Positions 8,847 to 17,202 of a stretch of 64,000 nucleotides of DNA are shown here, piece after piece. Each line of letters opens with the position of its first letter. Position 1 is the first letter of the stretch. This DNA comes from JAGRCP01 sp942490705 (GTDB lineage Bacteria > Chloroflexota > Anaerolineae > Caldilineales > Caldilineaceae): contig CALNXY010000015.1 in the NCBI GenBank assembly GCA_942490705.1, forward strand, positions 186,001-250,000. The letters are read 5' to 3'. Position numbers and translations under genes: made by a program. Below the pieces are notes generated by a model, which ran no database searches, was not told where the DNA came from, and saw only the letters and a program-made list of their open reading frames with translations.

Positions 8847-9401
8847 ATGATCTATCTCTATGTCCGCCAAACGATTACCGATTATGGTCAGTGGAAAGAA
8901 GCTTTTGATCGTCACTATTCTGCGCGGCAGGCCGGAGGCGCAACCCGGACGGTGCTCATGCTACGCGATGTGGATAACGCACAGGAGATCGTCTTGCTTC
9001 TGGGCTGGCGCAACTTGGCACAGGCGCAATCGTTTGTGTGTTCGGTCAGTTGGCAGCGAGCGCGGCAAGAGATGGGGGTGGTTGGCGTACCGGAGGTGCG
9101 ATTCCTGGGCCGATCGGGTGGGGGTTTTTTTGGTGAGGCGGACCCGCGATTGGGGGTTTGTCCCTCCCCACCAAAAAAAAAAACCCCGGGGTGGGGGGGA
9201 GGCAACCTTCGCCTTCGTTTCGTTTGGGTTCGGTTCGGTTATAAGGGGGGGCCGGGCCCGGGCTTTGGGAAACCCAAAGGGGTCCCGGGGGCCGGATGTA
9301 GCAGAGCCGATACATGTCTTCGTACTGGACCACTTCGCCGACGAGCTCCGCGCCGCGTTTGCCGAGCCGGGCGAGCGTATCGTCGATGTCCTCCACGGTG
9401 A
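8847..9401 (+). CDS. Small cyclase/monooxygenase-like dimeric alpha-beta barrel protein with corrupted 3' end
   Basis: From the ATG at 8847 the first 87 or so residues ('MIYLYVRQTITDYGQWK', 'LLGWRNLAQAQSFV', 'MGVVGVPEVRFLG') have the size and strand/helix order of the small stress-responsive dimeric barrel proteins annotated as cyclase or antibiotic monooxygenase-like. Related proteins end shortly after the 'PE-x-x-FL' strand. Here the frame runs instead into a homopolymer-rich stretch with no normal stop, and the remaining roughly 95 residues are Gly/Pro-rich nonsense. A longer start at 8808 lies inside the terminator. The real gene probably ended near 9105-9115, and the 3' end is either mutated or misassembled. 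Confidence 0.55.
   Translation: MIYLYVRQTITDYGQWKEAFDRHYSARQAGGATRTVLMLRDVDNAQEIVLLLGWRNLAQAQSFVCSVSWQRARQEMGVVGVPEVRFLGRSGGGFFGEADPRLGVCPSPPKKKTPGWGGGNLRLRFVWVRFGYKGGPGPGFGKPKGVPGAGCSRADTCLRTGPLRRRAPRRVCRAGRAYRRCPPR
9105..9291. other. Homopolymer- and palindrome-rich stretch, probable assembly or sequencing artefact
   Basis: This stretch contains G5-T7, an A11 run followed by C4-G4, G7 runs and stacked short palindromes (CCCGGG, GGGCCCGGGC). It looks unlike anything else in the window. It replaces the 3' ends of two convergent genes at once, the small barrel protein and the VOC gene. Biological sequence is possible, but error-rich consensus at a contig join is the simpler reading. Confidence 0.55.
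9292..9313. repeat. 22-bp exact repeat, copy 2 (copy 1 at 3685-3706)
   Basis: This is the same 22 bases as at 3685-3706. They sit exactly at the point where the VOC coding sequence gives way to the homopolymer-rich stretch. Confidence 0.8.
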
Positions 9402-9669
9402 ACATGACGCGTAGGTAACCGAGAGCGTTCACCGGGGCGCTGCGGTGATCGGCGACCACAGGCGGCGCGAGGAATCGGGACATCTCGAGCCGGCTGTGAC
9501 CGTCCGGCGTACGCATCATGGCAATCTCGACGCGCATGTCGCGCAATCCAGTGACGCCATCTGCCCAGTCTCCTTCGATTGGGGCGCGCCCCTCGAGCTC
9601 GAGGCCAAGTTCGGTGAAGAACTCAATGGCGGCGTCGATGTCTTCTACCACGATGCCGACGTTGTCCAT
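9292..9669 (-). pseudogene. VOC (glyoxalase-fold) family protein, 3' end lost
   Basis: From the ATG at 9669 the frame encodes a typical vicinal-oxygen-chelate protein. The first beta-alpha unit is 'MDNVGIVVEDIDAAIEFF' with 'LGLELEGR'; the second is 'YLRVMFTVEDIDDTLARL' with 'GAELVGEVV'. The C-terminal strand reaches 'YRLCYIR' and then breaks off where homologues continue with G-P-x-G-I/L and about ten more residues. The frame stays open to 9046 through the homopolymer-rich stretch, but that tail is not protein-like. The N-terminus abuts the transposase gene, so the promoter may also be gone. Members of this family bind metals or small electrophiles. Confidence 0.7.
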
Positions 9670-9681
9670 AACTGAGAGCGG

Positions 9682-11124
9682 ATGTGGCAAAAAAGCCACA
9701 TGGATACAGAGCAAAACGGAACGGAAATCGAACGTTGGGGGCTCTCGCTCGAAGAGATCATGGGCCTGGAGAAGCGGCTGAGCGATTACTACGACCGCTA
9801 TCGTCTTTATGTGATGACAAAAACAGGTGATACAAGTGATTACGGGTTCCATTATCTCAGTTGCCTGATGCGATTGGAAACGGATCGGACAATGGCGAAT
9901 ATTGCACGCACCAGTGGTGTACCGATACAGAACATGCAACAGTTCATCAGCGACTCACCGTGGTCGGGTGCTCGATTAGCCGAAGCAGTTTGCGATGAAA
10001 TCGGCATGCGTCCGGAATTTTCCAGAGGTAGCGTCCTGATTATTGACGAAAGCGCTGATGCGAAGTCGGGCGACACGAGTGCTGGGGCTGGTCGCCAGCA
10101 CAATGGTCGAATGGGTAAAGTAGACATGTGTCAGGTCGGCGTCTTTCTGGCTCTGACCAATGATGGCTATCAGACATGGATCGATGGTGAACTATACCTG
10201 CCTGAGGCATGGTTTACGGCAAAGAATGCGGCCAAACGCAAGCGGATCGGCATTCCTGAAGAACGAGTGTTTGCCACCAAATTGGAGTTGGCGCTCAAAA
10301 TGGTTCGCCGGGTTCACGAAAATGGCGTGCCCTTCGATGCCGTTGATTGTGACTCGCTTTATGGCCGCAAAGGCTGGTTCCGTGACCAAATCGACCACTT
10401 GGATATCGAGTATTATGCGGACATTCCAGAGAATACTCGAATCTATCTCGAAAAACCTCTGGTTTACTATCCACTAACCAAACAAGGCAAACCTGCCAAG
10501 AATCCCGAAATAGTGGGCATCCCGTATTTGGCCAAGGAATTCGTTGCCCACTCCAGTACCGAATGGCGGACCTTCGTTTTGCGTCCTTGCGAGCGGGGCA
10601 TCCTCAAAGCTGATTTTGCTCGCCGCCGTGTTTGGACGGTTGACGCCGATGGCACCCTGCGCCAAGAATGGTTGCTCATTCGCAAAGACAGAGTCAAAGT
10701 CACCTATTCCCTGAGTAATGCCCACGAAAACAGCTCGTTTCTTACCATGGCTCAGCGCAAATCGCAGCGCTACTTCATTGAACGCTCTAACCAAGACGCA
10801 AAATCAGAACTCGGCTGGGATGAGTTTCAAGCCATCAAGTACCGTGCGTGGGAACATCATCTCGCCTTCACGATTCTTGCCAGCTGGTTTATTACCGAAA
10901 CCCGACTCGACTGGGCTTCCCACCATCCCAGAGATCCTTTGTTGCTCGAACAGTACGACATCGATACATTGCCCAACCTTTCCCTTGCCAATGTGCGTAC
11001 TTTACTGCGAGCGGTCATGCCTCTACCGCAACTTTCTCCCGCTCAGGCCGCTGCGCTCGTCGTTGAACATCTCGATAACCGCACTCGTTCTCGCAAATCT
11101 CGCGAGAGTCATGTGATACGCTAG
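9682..11124 (+). CDS. IS701 family transposase (DDE)
   Basis: A 480-residue transposase. An N-terminal helical part includes 'YGFHYLSCLM' and 'TMANIARTSGV'. The first catalytic Asp is in 'GSVLIIDESADAKSGDTSAG', the second in 'VPFDAVDCDSLYGRKGWF', and the Y-x(2)-R-x(3)-E-x(6)-K type signature is near 'FIERSNQDAKSELGWDEF'. This order matches the IS701/IS4-like DDE transposases, sometimes annotated as DDE_5. It acts on the ends of its own element by cut and paste. It appears full length and uninterrupted. Two starts are possible: ATG 9682, which lies inside a hairpin, or ATG 9700. Confidence 0.85.
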   Translation: MWQKSHMDTEQNGTEIERWGLSLEEIMGLEKRLSDYYDRYRLYVMTKTGDTSDYGFHYLSCLMRLETDRTMANIARTSGVPIQNMQQFISDSPWSGARLAEAVCDEIGMRPEFSRGSVLIIDESADAKSGDTSAGAGRQHNGRMGKVDMCQVGVFLALTNDGYQTWIDGELYLPEAWFTAKNAAKRKRIGIPEERVFATKLELALKMVRRVHENGVPFDAVDCDSLYGRKGWFRDQIDHLDIEYYADIPENTRIYLEKPLVYYPLTKQGKPAKNPEIVGIPYLAKEFVAHSSTEWRTFVLRPCERGILKADFARRRVWTVDADGTLRQEWLLIRKDRVKVTYSLSNAHENSSFLTMAQRKSQRYFIERSNQDAKSELGWDEFQAIKYRAWEHHLAFTILASWFITETRLDWASHHPRDPLLLEQYDIDTLPNLSLANVRTLLRAVMPLPQLSPAQAAALVVEHLDNRTRSRKSRESHVIR

Positions 11125-11145
11125 TGCTCAAAAGGAACGAGCCAC

Positions 11146-12414
11146 ATGACACAGACAAAATCGCTGAAAGAACGTCGCAAAGCGGAAGCCGAAATCAAGG
11201 CACGCTATGAGAGTCTGAACGGGACGCTCACGGAACGAAGTCGGCGCTTGTTCGCTGGTAGTGAAGCCCTGGCCTTTGGTTACGGCGGTATTGCTGCGGT
11301 GAGTCGTGCAACCGGCCTGTCCGCCTCAACTATCAAGCGAGGGCTACAAGAATGCCAAGCAATCGAGTCCGGTATAGAACCGACCTTGGCGCCGCAGCGC
11401 ATTCGGCTTCCAGGTGGTGGTCGCAAGAAGCTGACCGAAAAGTACCCGAATCTACTGCCCACGCTCAAGGAACTGGTGGAGGCGACGACTCGAGGCGACC
11501 CTGAATCTCCCTTGCTGTGGACGGCGCGCAGCCAACGAAATCTGGTTCAGGCGCTACAGGAAAAAGGTTACAGTGTCAGCAAGCACAGTCTGGCGAACCT
11601 CCTTCAAGACCTTGGATATAGTCTGCAGGGCAATCGCAAGAAGTTAGAAGGTGCACAGCACCCGGACAGAAATCGGCAGTTCGAACATATCAATGAGACC
11701 GTTCGCCGTCAACTCGAGGCTGGAGACCCGGCCATCTCGGTTGATACCAAGAAAAAAGAGTTGGTCGGCCAGTATAAAAATGGTGGTCGTGAACTACGTC
11801 TCCAGGGAGATCCTGAGTGCGTCAAGACACACGACTTTCCCGACAAGGAGAATGGCAAAGCGGTTCCCTATGGCGTCTATGACCTGGCGGAAAATGAAGC
11901 CTGGGTCAGTGTTGGCATTAGCCATGACACCGCTGAATTTGCGGTTGCCACGATCCGTACCTGGTATCGAGAACTGGGGCAAGCCCTTTATCCCCAGCCG
12001 ACCAGCTTGCTGGTGATCGCTGATGCAGGCGGCAGCAATGGCTATCGAGTCCGCCTCTGGAAAGTTGAGTTACAGAAGCTCGCCGATGAACTGCATTTTC
12101 CGATTTCCGTCTGCCATCTACCTCCTGGAACGAGCAAATGGAACAAAATTGAGCATCGACTCTTTTCCTTTATCACTCAGAATTGGCGTGGCAAGCCGCT
12201 TGTTACCCATCAAGTCATTGTTGAACTCATCTCGGCAACCACGACTCGCACAGGACTACAAGTTCACAGTCATCTTGATGAGCGACACTATGCGACTGCA
12301 CGCCGGGTCTCTGATAGCCAACTTGCCGACGTCAACTTGGCGCCCCATTCTTGGAATGGCGAATGGAACTACACCATTCATCCGAACCTTGATTCTGATG
12401 CAAAACTAACATGA
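11146..12414 (+). CDS. ISAzo13 family transposase (DDE)
   Basis: A 422-residue protein that looks complete. The N-terminal helix-turn-helix part includes 'GGIAAVSRATGLSASTIKRGL', and a conserved 'RLPGGGRKKLTEKYP' follows. The DDE core has 'AISVDTKKKELVGQYKNGG' (first Asp), 'LLVIADAGGSNGYR' (second Asp) and 'CHLPPGTSKWNKIEHRLF' (catalytic Glu). These are hallmarks of the ISAzo13 transposases first noted in Rhodopirellula and Azoarcus. It starts 21 bp after the IS701 transposase stop. The DNA a few bases beyond its stop becomes the stump of a VOC gene, so the right end of the element is close to 12420-12426. Confidence 0.88.
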   Translation: MTQTKSLKERRKAEAEIKARYESLNGTLTERSRRLFAGSEALAFGYGGIAAVSRATGLSASTIKRGLQECQAIESGIEPTLAPQRIRLPGGGRKKLTEKYPNLLPTLKELVEATTRGDPESPLLWTARSQRNLVQALQEKGYSVSKHSLANLLQDLGYSLQGNRKKLEGAQHPDRNRQFEHINETVRRQLEAGDPAISVDTKKKELVGQYKNGGRELRLQGDPECVKTHDFPDKENGKAVPYGVYDLAENEAWVSVGISHDTAEFAVATIRTWYRELGQALYPQPTSLLVIADAGGSNGYRVRLWKVELQKLADELHFPISVCHLPPGTSKWNKIEHRLFSFITQNWRGKPLVTHQVIVELISATTTRTGLQVHSHLDERHYATARRVSDSQLADVNLAPHSWNGEWNYTIHPNLDSDAKLT

Positions 12415-12424
12415 GTTATTTCAA

Positions 12425-12538
12425 CTCCCCCCGTATCGGATGATTGTGTGAAACCGGGGTCTTGATAGAAGCGCTTCGAGAGCGCGAAGTCCTTGGCCGG
12501 AATGAAGGCTTTGAGTTCCACGGCGCGAATATTCGTCA
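12425..12538 (-). pseudogene. N-terminal stump of a second VOC family gene
   Basis: The ATG at 12538 has an ideal AAAGGAGACCC site and is followed by about 37 good codons: 'NIRAVELKAFIPAKDFALSK' and then 'FYQDPGFTQSSDTGGV'. This is the first beta-alpha-beta unit of a glyoxalase-like protein. The frame then turns into insertion-sequence DNA. The promoter side is intact and the rest of the gene is missing, consistent with disruption or deletion by the ISAzo13 element. Confidence 0.7.
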
Positions 12539-12799
12539 TGGGTCTCCTTTCTGGTGCCTGACGGCTGCTTCACCAGCCGTGCAGGCAGCGTGGCGATCGG
12601 TTGTTGACCAGATTCGCTGAAGCGGGTGGACACCGTAGTTCGCCTGAGCTTCAGCCCGGTCGAGTTGATGCTGAGTTGGCGCAACGGGCTTGGTTGACCA
12701 GACTAGTACGCTGCGGCGTACTAAACTCAAGACTGTACGAGATCGATAGTTCCATGACTCCACTGCAAAGAGTGCACATTAACAACTGAAGCATGAATA

Positions 12800-13073
12800 T
12801 CGAGCGCGACAACGAGGTCGCGGCAAGAATCGCCGTGTCGGTGTTGTTGGGGGCAACTTGTACCTTGAGAATCAACTGTACGTCGTTTTCGTCGTCGCAG
12901 CTTTCACTGATGTTGGCCACATAGCCCTGATAGGATTCACCCGCCTTGTAGCGGAAAGTGGCCTCCAAGTCATCCAGGGATTGCAAGGCGCCCGACCCGA
13001 TCTCATCATGGGCTTTCGGTTCGATGGGATCCGCTTCGGCGTCACGCTGAGGCTGTCCGCCCTTTGATGCCAT
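12800..13073 (-). pseudogene. Coding-like fragment, unknown function
   Basis: On the minus strand, from an ATG at 13073 to about 12800, codon use is GC-ending and the translation is protein-like ('SLDDLEATFRYKAGESYQGY', 'VANISESCDDENDVQLILKV'), after which it degrades. It has no family I recognise and no ribosome site. It sits back to back with the truncated LamG frame. Probably a leftover of a secreted or structural protein gene, though chance is not excluded. Confidence 0.3.
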
Positions 13074-14741
13074 AGGCAGCAGGCCGACGGCAACGGTACC
13101 GGGCGTACGTGGCTGGCCTTGACGGCAGGCAAGGTTCGCAGCAACGTCGGCGGTGTGCAGTTGACGGGCGCAACCGGCGTGAGTGCTGGAATGTGGCATC
13201 ACGCCGCGCTCACGTTCGATGGAGAGATGCTGCGCCTTTACGTGGATGGGGCGCTGGATGCCCAGTCCCCGGCAACCGCGGAGGAAAATAGCGGCCCGCT
13301 GCTGATCGGCGCATCCGACCGCCTCAACTCTTTCTACGAAGGTCTGTTAGATGAGTTGATCGTCTACGATCGGGCTCTGGCTGATTTCGAAGTGGCGAAC
13401 CTCTACGGTACGGTCGGACACCCTGGCTGCCTGCTACTCTGGATGGAGATACCTGGCGTTACAAGATTGCCGAAGGCGCGGACACCGGCCTGGAGGGGCT
13501 CTTCCAACTCAACGTGCGCGGGATTGACGCCCTCGGCAATGCCACCCAACTCGACGGGCAGCGCGTCTGGCGCGGCGAGATCGACACGAAACCGCCGGTC
13601 GTGGCGTTCCCGGTGACAGTCGATCAGATCGGCAGCGCTTTCGCGACCACCTATGCCTGCCACGCCACCGACTTCAACCTGGACGATACGCAGAGTTGTG
13701 TCGTAAAGTGGTCAGCCCCCAGCTATCGGCCGGGCGATGAGACGTTCACGACATATGACGAAGTGGACCTGTGGTATGCCTCGGTCATATCCGACACAAC
13801 CCGGTTATACGGCATCGATGCCGCACGCACCGTCGATCGGGAGCTGCCCGATCTCGATAAATTGGCGGTTGAAGTCTGTGACTACTACGCGCATTGCACA
13901 ACAGTCCGTGCTGACCTGCAGGCCGATCCGTTGCTGCCGGCCGCAAGCAGAGTGCTTGCGCCATCCGACCACACCGTCCTTGCCTCCACGGAAAGTATCA
14001 CCGTCACCGGTGTAGCCTACGCTGCAACCGGTCTGGAGACGCTGGTCGTGCGCATCGACGGTCGGCCGGCATACCTCGACTACTGGCCGACTGACGACAC
14101 GACGGCGGCGGAATGGTCCTTCGCGTGGACGCCTCCGGGCGAAGGCATTTACCGCTTCGTCCCGCAAATCGACGATTGGGCGGGAGCCGTGCCGCCAGGC
14201 GATACGAGTCCGCCGGAGACAGGCGGAGAAAGAGAAGAGGATGCTTCTCGAGGCGAACTGCCGGAATTGCCCGTGGCCGTCTACCTGCCGATCGCGGCCG
14301 GCGCTTTCCTCGCATCCCTTGCCGCCAGACGGTGGCGCTCTGACGACCATCTATCTGCCGTTTGTGGAAAATCTAGTCGGAGTCACGCCCGCGTATACGG
14401 GCACGACGACGCTCATCTACGTCGACCTTGCGCCGCCAACGGTCGGCATCAGCTCCACAATGCTGACGGCCGAGGACCGTATCGGGCCGCAGACGGTGGT
14501 GATGAGCGGCTTCGCAAGCGACGGCGTCCGGTTGCACAGCGTCGAGGTGCGCGTCGACGATGGGCCCTGGGTGCACGTCGGCGTGCAAACGGATGGTCGA
14601 TGGTTCCTGCCCTGGACAGCCGCCAGCCTGGAGCTTCAAACTATGCAAGTCACAGCGCGTGCGACCGATGTCGCCGGCCGGGCGACGGCGGCCACAGCGC
14701 AAGTCACTGTCGATCTCGAGCATCCGGTGGAATTCCGCTGA
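13068..14741 (+). pseudogene. Frameshifted LamG/Ig-like secreted protein remnant
   Basis: There is no start codon region: the frame simply opens after a TGA at 13065-13067. It first encodes a LamG (concanavalin-like, Laminin_G_3) domain with 'GRTWLALTAGK', 'MWHHAALTFDGEMLRLYVDG', 'LLIGASD' and 'FYEGLLDELIVYDRAL'. Around 13420-13440 coding jumps frame and continues as beta-rich segments ('LFQLNVRGIDALGNATQL', then 'DTKPPVVAFP'). Around 14300-14330 it jumps again, with a 'TIYLPFVENLVGV' tail and a further Ig-like module ending at 14741. Such proteins are extracellular binding or adhesion proteins. With three frames and no N-terminus or signal peptide, it is a pseudogene. Confidence 0.7.
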
Positions 14742-14772
14742 GGAATCGCGGTTGTTTTTAGGAGGACAAAGT

Positions 14773-15228
14773 ATGCAGCGCAGCAACTATGTGATTGACG
14801 GCGGCGCCGAGGGGCGCAACCGGCTCCGGATTCTGGCCGACGTCTTCGGCCCCGCAACGCGCGCGCTCTTGTCGCGCGTCGGCATTCCCGAGGGCGCCAC
14901 CTGCCTGGACCTCGGCTGCGGCGACGTGACTCGGGAGTTGGCGCAGATGCTTCCGGGGCACCTGCGCGACGCTGGGTTCGAGGACGTGAATGTGCATCTG
15001 CATCACCCCGTTGCGTTGCGCGGCGGCATTAAGACACTCACCTGCACGACGCTGGAGAAGATCGGCGCCACGGTCCTGCGTGATAACCTCACGACAGAGG
15101 AGGAGTTCAACGCAATCCGCGCCGAACTCTTCGCGTTTGCGGATGATACGAGTATCGTGATGGGTCGGCCGTGTGGACAACTTGGTTTGCCCCGTGATCC
15201 CACCGGTCAGGCCGACCTAAAGTTGTAG
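14773..15228 (+). CDS. Class I SAM-dependent methyltransferase with internal deletion
   Basis: The ATG at 14773 has a strong AGGAGGAC site. The N-terminal 50 residues carry the SAM-binding motif I ('CLDLGCGDVTRELA') after 'LRILADVFGPATRALL'. The next residues, 'MLPGHLRDAGFEDVNVHLHH', belong to the far C-terminal part of such enzymes, followed by 'NAIRAELFAFADDTSIVMGR'. A normal family member is about 260-280 residues; here it is 151. About 120-130 residues of the Rossmann core, including the acidic residue that holds SAM, appear to be removed in frame. The frame stays open but the product can hardly be active. Confidence 0.7.
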   Translation: MQRSNYVIDGGAEGRNRLRILADVFGPATRALLSRVGIPEGATCLDLGCGDVTRELAQMLPGHLRDAGFEDVNVHLHHPVALRGGIKTLTCTTLEKIGATVLRDNLTTEEEFNAIRAELFAFADDTSIVMGRPCGQLGLPRDPTGQADLKL

Positions 15229-15307
15229 GGTGGCATTGATTGGCCTGAATTGGAAATGCGTTGCCTGCTGCATGCCGCAGAACGGCTAGCTGAAATCACT
15301 CGCAGTT

Positions 15308-15622
15308 CTATGCGGGTTGGAGTGTTTGGATGCGCGTAATGTCGTCTTCGATAAGCTGTGCTGTATCCCAAAGATCAACTGCCCTTTGTGCGTTGAGCCA
15401 AAACTCCGGTGAGTGTTCGAACAGTTTCGCCAACCGCAATGCCATCGAAGGGCTAACGCTGCGTCGTTCGCACAGTAGCTCATTGATTGACTGGCGCGAA
15501 ACGCCGATTGCTTCAGCAAGGCTCGTTGCTGTGAGGCCGAAGTCGGGCAGAAAGTCTTCGCGCAGCATTTCTCCTGGGTGCGTTGGCCGACGATTCATGC
15601 AAATTGTATTTGGAACGCTCAT
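15308..15622 (-). CDS. higA: HigA-type antitoxin (XRE family HTH)
   Basis: A 104-residue protein. The signature 'RRPTHPGEMLREDFLP' opens it, followed by a helix-turn-helix at about 30-60 ('TSLAEAIGVSRQSINELLCE') and 'MALRLAKLFEHSPEFWLNAQ'. This is the VapI/HigA family, in which the antitoxin binds the HigB mRNA interferase and represses the operon. It lies 15 bp downstream of the toxin frame, in the toxin-first order typical of higBA. The antitoxin appears intact while its partner does not. Confidence 0.88.
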   Translation of the reverse strand: MSVPNTICMNRRPTHPGEMLREDFLPDFGLTATSLAEAIGVSRQSINELLCERRSVSPSMALRLAKLFEHSPEFWLNAQRAVDLWDTAQLIEDDITRIQTLQPA

Positions 15623-15637
15623 AGCTGTTTCACAACC

Positions 15638-15874
15638 TCAGTGATAATCACAAACTTCGACATCGTAGGCATCGCCGTCCACAAATCGGAACCAGATACG
15701 CCACTGATCGTTGATCGAGATGGAATGCTGTCCTTTTCAGTCTCCTTCAAGGGCATGCAGACGATTCCCTGGCGGCACGCTCAAATCTTCCAATCTCGTT
15801 GCGAGATCGATGTATTCGAGTTTGCGTGCAGCGCGTTTTGCAATCTCTGGTGGGAAGCGCCTGGCCTTGCCCAT
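15638..15874 (-). pseudogene. higB: HigB toxin, inactivated by an in-frame TGA and a lost N-terminus
   Basis: Reading from 15874, the frame gives 'MGKARRFPPEIAKRAARKLE', 'LEDLSVPPGNRLHALEGD', a TGA stop at 15737-15739, then 'KGQHSISINDQWRIWFRF' and 'GDAYDVEVCDYH' before the natural stop at 15638-15640. In homologues the interrupted position is usually Arg, Trp or similar (G-D-R/W-K-G), so one base change, for example CGA or TGG to TGA, explains it. The first 20 or so residues expected of HigB are also absent, with in-frame stops upstream. The RelE-fold core is otherwise well preserved, which suggests recent loss. Confidence 0.8.
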
Positions 15875-15996
15875 GTGCGCCGCCTATCGCGGCCACACAA
15901 ATCAATCGACTATCCAAGGCAATGCAGGCCGACTACTGAAAGAAGCCGAGATGGGGTGGCGTCTCGTGGATTCGAAAAGAGCATTCTTCATGCTGA

Positions 15997-17202
15997 TCAT
16001 TCTTCGCTGTAGCGGCCGATTTCATGCGTCGAAACGCTCCAATCCCGCGCTTGCCCGGAAAGGGTTAGTCCCAGGCCCGGGCGCGGAGGAACTTCTACCC
16101 GGCCATTCTCGATCTTCAGCCGTTCCTCGAACATCGGCTCAAGCAAGTGAAAATGCTCGATCCACGGCTCTTCCGGGAAGGCGGCGGCCAGGTGAACATG
16201 CAGTTCCATCATCCAATGCGGGGCGATGGCGACGCGCGCGGTCTCCGCCGCGGCCATTGCTTTCAGAAATGGCGTGACGCCGCCAATCCGCGGCGCATCA
16301 ACTTGGCTGATATCGCAAGCGCCGGAGCGTACAAGTTCGATGGCCTCTGAAGGTGAGGTCAGCATCTCGCCGGTAGCGATCGGCGTCGCAAGCGCGTCGG
16401 CCAGCATCGCATGGCCTTCGAAGTCAAGTGCGTCCAAAGGCTCTTCGATGAAGCTCAAGCCCAGTCCATCGACGATACGTCCGAATTGCAGCGCGTAGGT
16501 GCGATCCCATTGCTGGTTGGCATCGATCATCAAAGGAATATGGTCCGGGATGTGATTGCGCAGCGCCTCGATGCGTTTGAGGTCCTCTTGCCCATCGGGC
16601 TGGCCGACCTTCATCTTGATGCCGCCGATCCCGAGTCCGATAGAGCGGGACGCAGCACCCTTGATCTCATCAATCGAGGCCTGTAGGTACTGGCCCTCAG
16701 AATTGTAGATCTGCAAGCTGTCGCGGTGCGCGCCGAGCAGCTTTGCCAAGGGCAGCCTGGCCCGCTTCGCCTTCATGTCCCACAGCGCCGTGTCGAATGC
16801 AGCGATGGTCTGGTAGGACATGCCGCCACGGCCAAGGCTATTGGTTTGCCAGCGCAGCAACTCCCACAGACGACCAATATCATTGGGATCCTGGCCCATG
16901 AGGCTGGGCGCAACTTCGCAAGCGAGTGCGAACATCGCCGTCCCGCCGGCACGCAGGGTGTAGGAATAGCCCATCCCCTGATGCCCGTTTTCGCTAATTG
17001 CTTCTACGGCAAGGATGTCGATGGCAGCCAGCGGCAACTGCCGCCCGGTCAGGACCTTGGCGTCCGAAATCGCGGTTGCGAGCGGCACGATGATATGGCT
17101 GACTTTCAGTCCCGAAAGTGCATCATCGCTTGCCGCACCGATCGGCGCACCCGCCAACGGCGACCTAGCGGCAATGCGCCGCGAACTCAGGTCAAGTCCC
17201 AT
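15997..17202 (-). CDS. Mandelate racemase/muconate lactonizing enzyme family protein (enolase superfamily)
   Basis: The ATG at 17202 is preceded by GGAGGGAGGACTG, a near-perfect ribosome site, and gives 401 residues, the usual length. The capping domain is 1-145. In the barrel, the K-x-K base motif is at 'GIKMKVGQ', and metal ligands are at 'LMIDANQQWD' (Asp), 'FIEEPL' (Glu) and 'ATGEML' (Glu). 'QVDAPRIGG' supplies the Asp of the His-Asp dyad and 'IAPHWMMELH' the His. All catalytic residues are present, so it should abstract an alpha proton from a carboxylic acid such as a sugar acid; the substrate is not determinable. The same frame is open upstream into an AlkD remnant, so a 535-residue fusion would be predicted naively. 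Confidence 0.85.
   Translation of the reverse strand: MGLDLSSRRIAARSPLAGAPIGAASDDALSGLKVSHIIVPLATAISDAKVLTGRQLPLAAIDILAVEAISENGHQGMGYSYTLRAGGTAMFALACEVAPSLMGQDPNDIGRLWELLRWQTNSLGRGGMSYQTIAAFDTALWDMKAKRARLPLAKLLGAHRDSLQIYNSEGQYLQASIDEIKGAASRSIGLGIGGIKMKVGQPDGQEDLKRIEALRNHIPDHIPLMIDANQQWDRTYALQFGRIVDGLGLSFIEEPLDALDFEGHAMLADALATPIATGEMLTSPSEAIELVRSGACDISQVDAPRIGGVTPFLKAMAAAETARVAIAPHWMMELHVHLAAAFPEEPWIEHFHLLEPMFEERLKIENGRVEVPPRPGLGLTLSGQARDWSVSTHEIGRYSEE

Larger units (their letters stand above)
9670..12426. mobile_element. Two adjacent insertion sequences (IS701-like and ISAzo13-like)
   Basis: Two complete transposase genes of different families lie head to tail 21 bp apart. The region is bordered on the left by the start of one VOC gene and on the right by the stump of another, which loses its sequence near 12425. 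A hairpin ATGTGGC-A6-GCCACAT lies at 9682-9701, and GTCATGTG / CACATGAC at 11108-11115 / 11143-11150 near the junction. I could not fix terminal repeats or target duplications, so exact ends are uncertain. Confidence 0.6.

Noticed and set aside
9046..9939. 297-codon minus frame covering the VOC gene
   Set aside because: Only residues from ATG 9669 to about 9292 are protein-like; upstream it runs into the transposase gene and downstream into the homopolymer-rich stretch.
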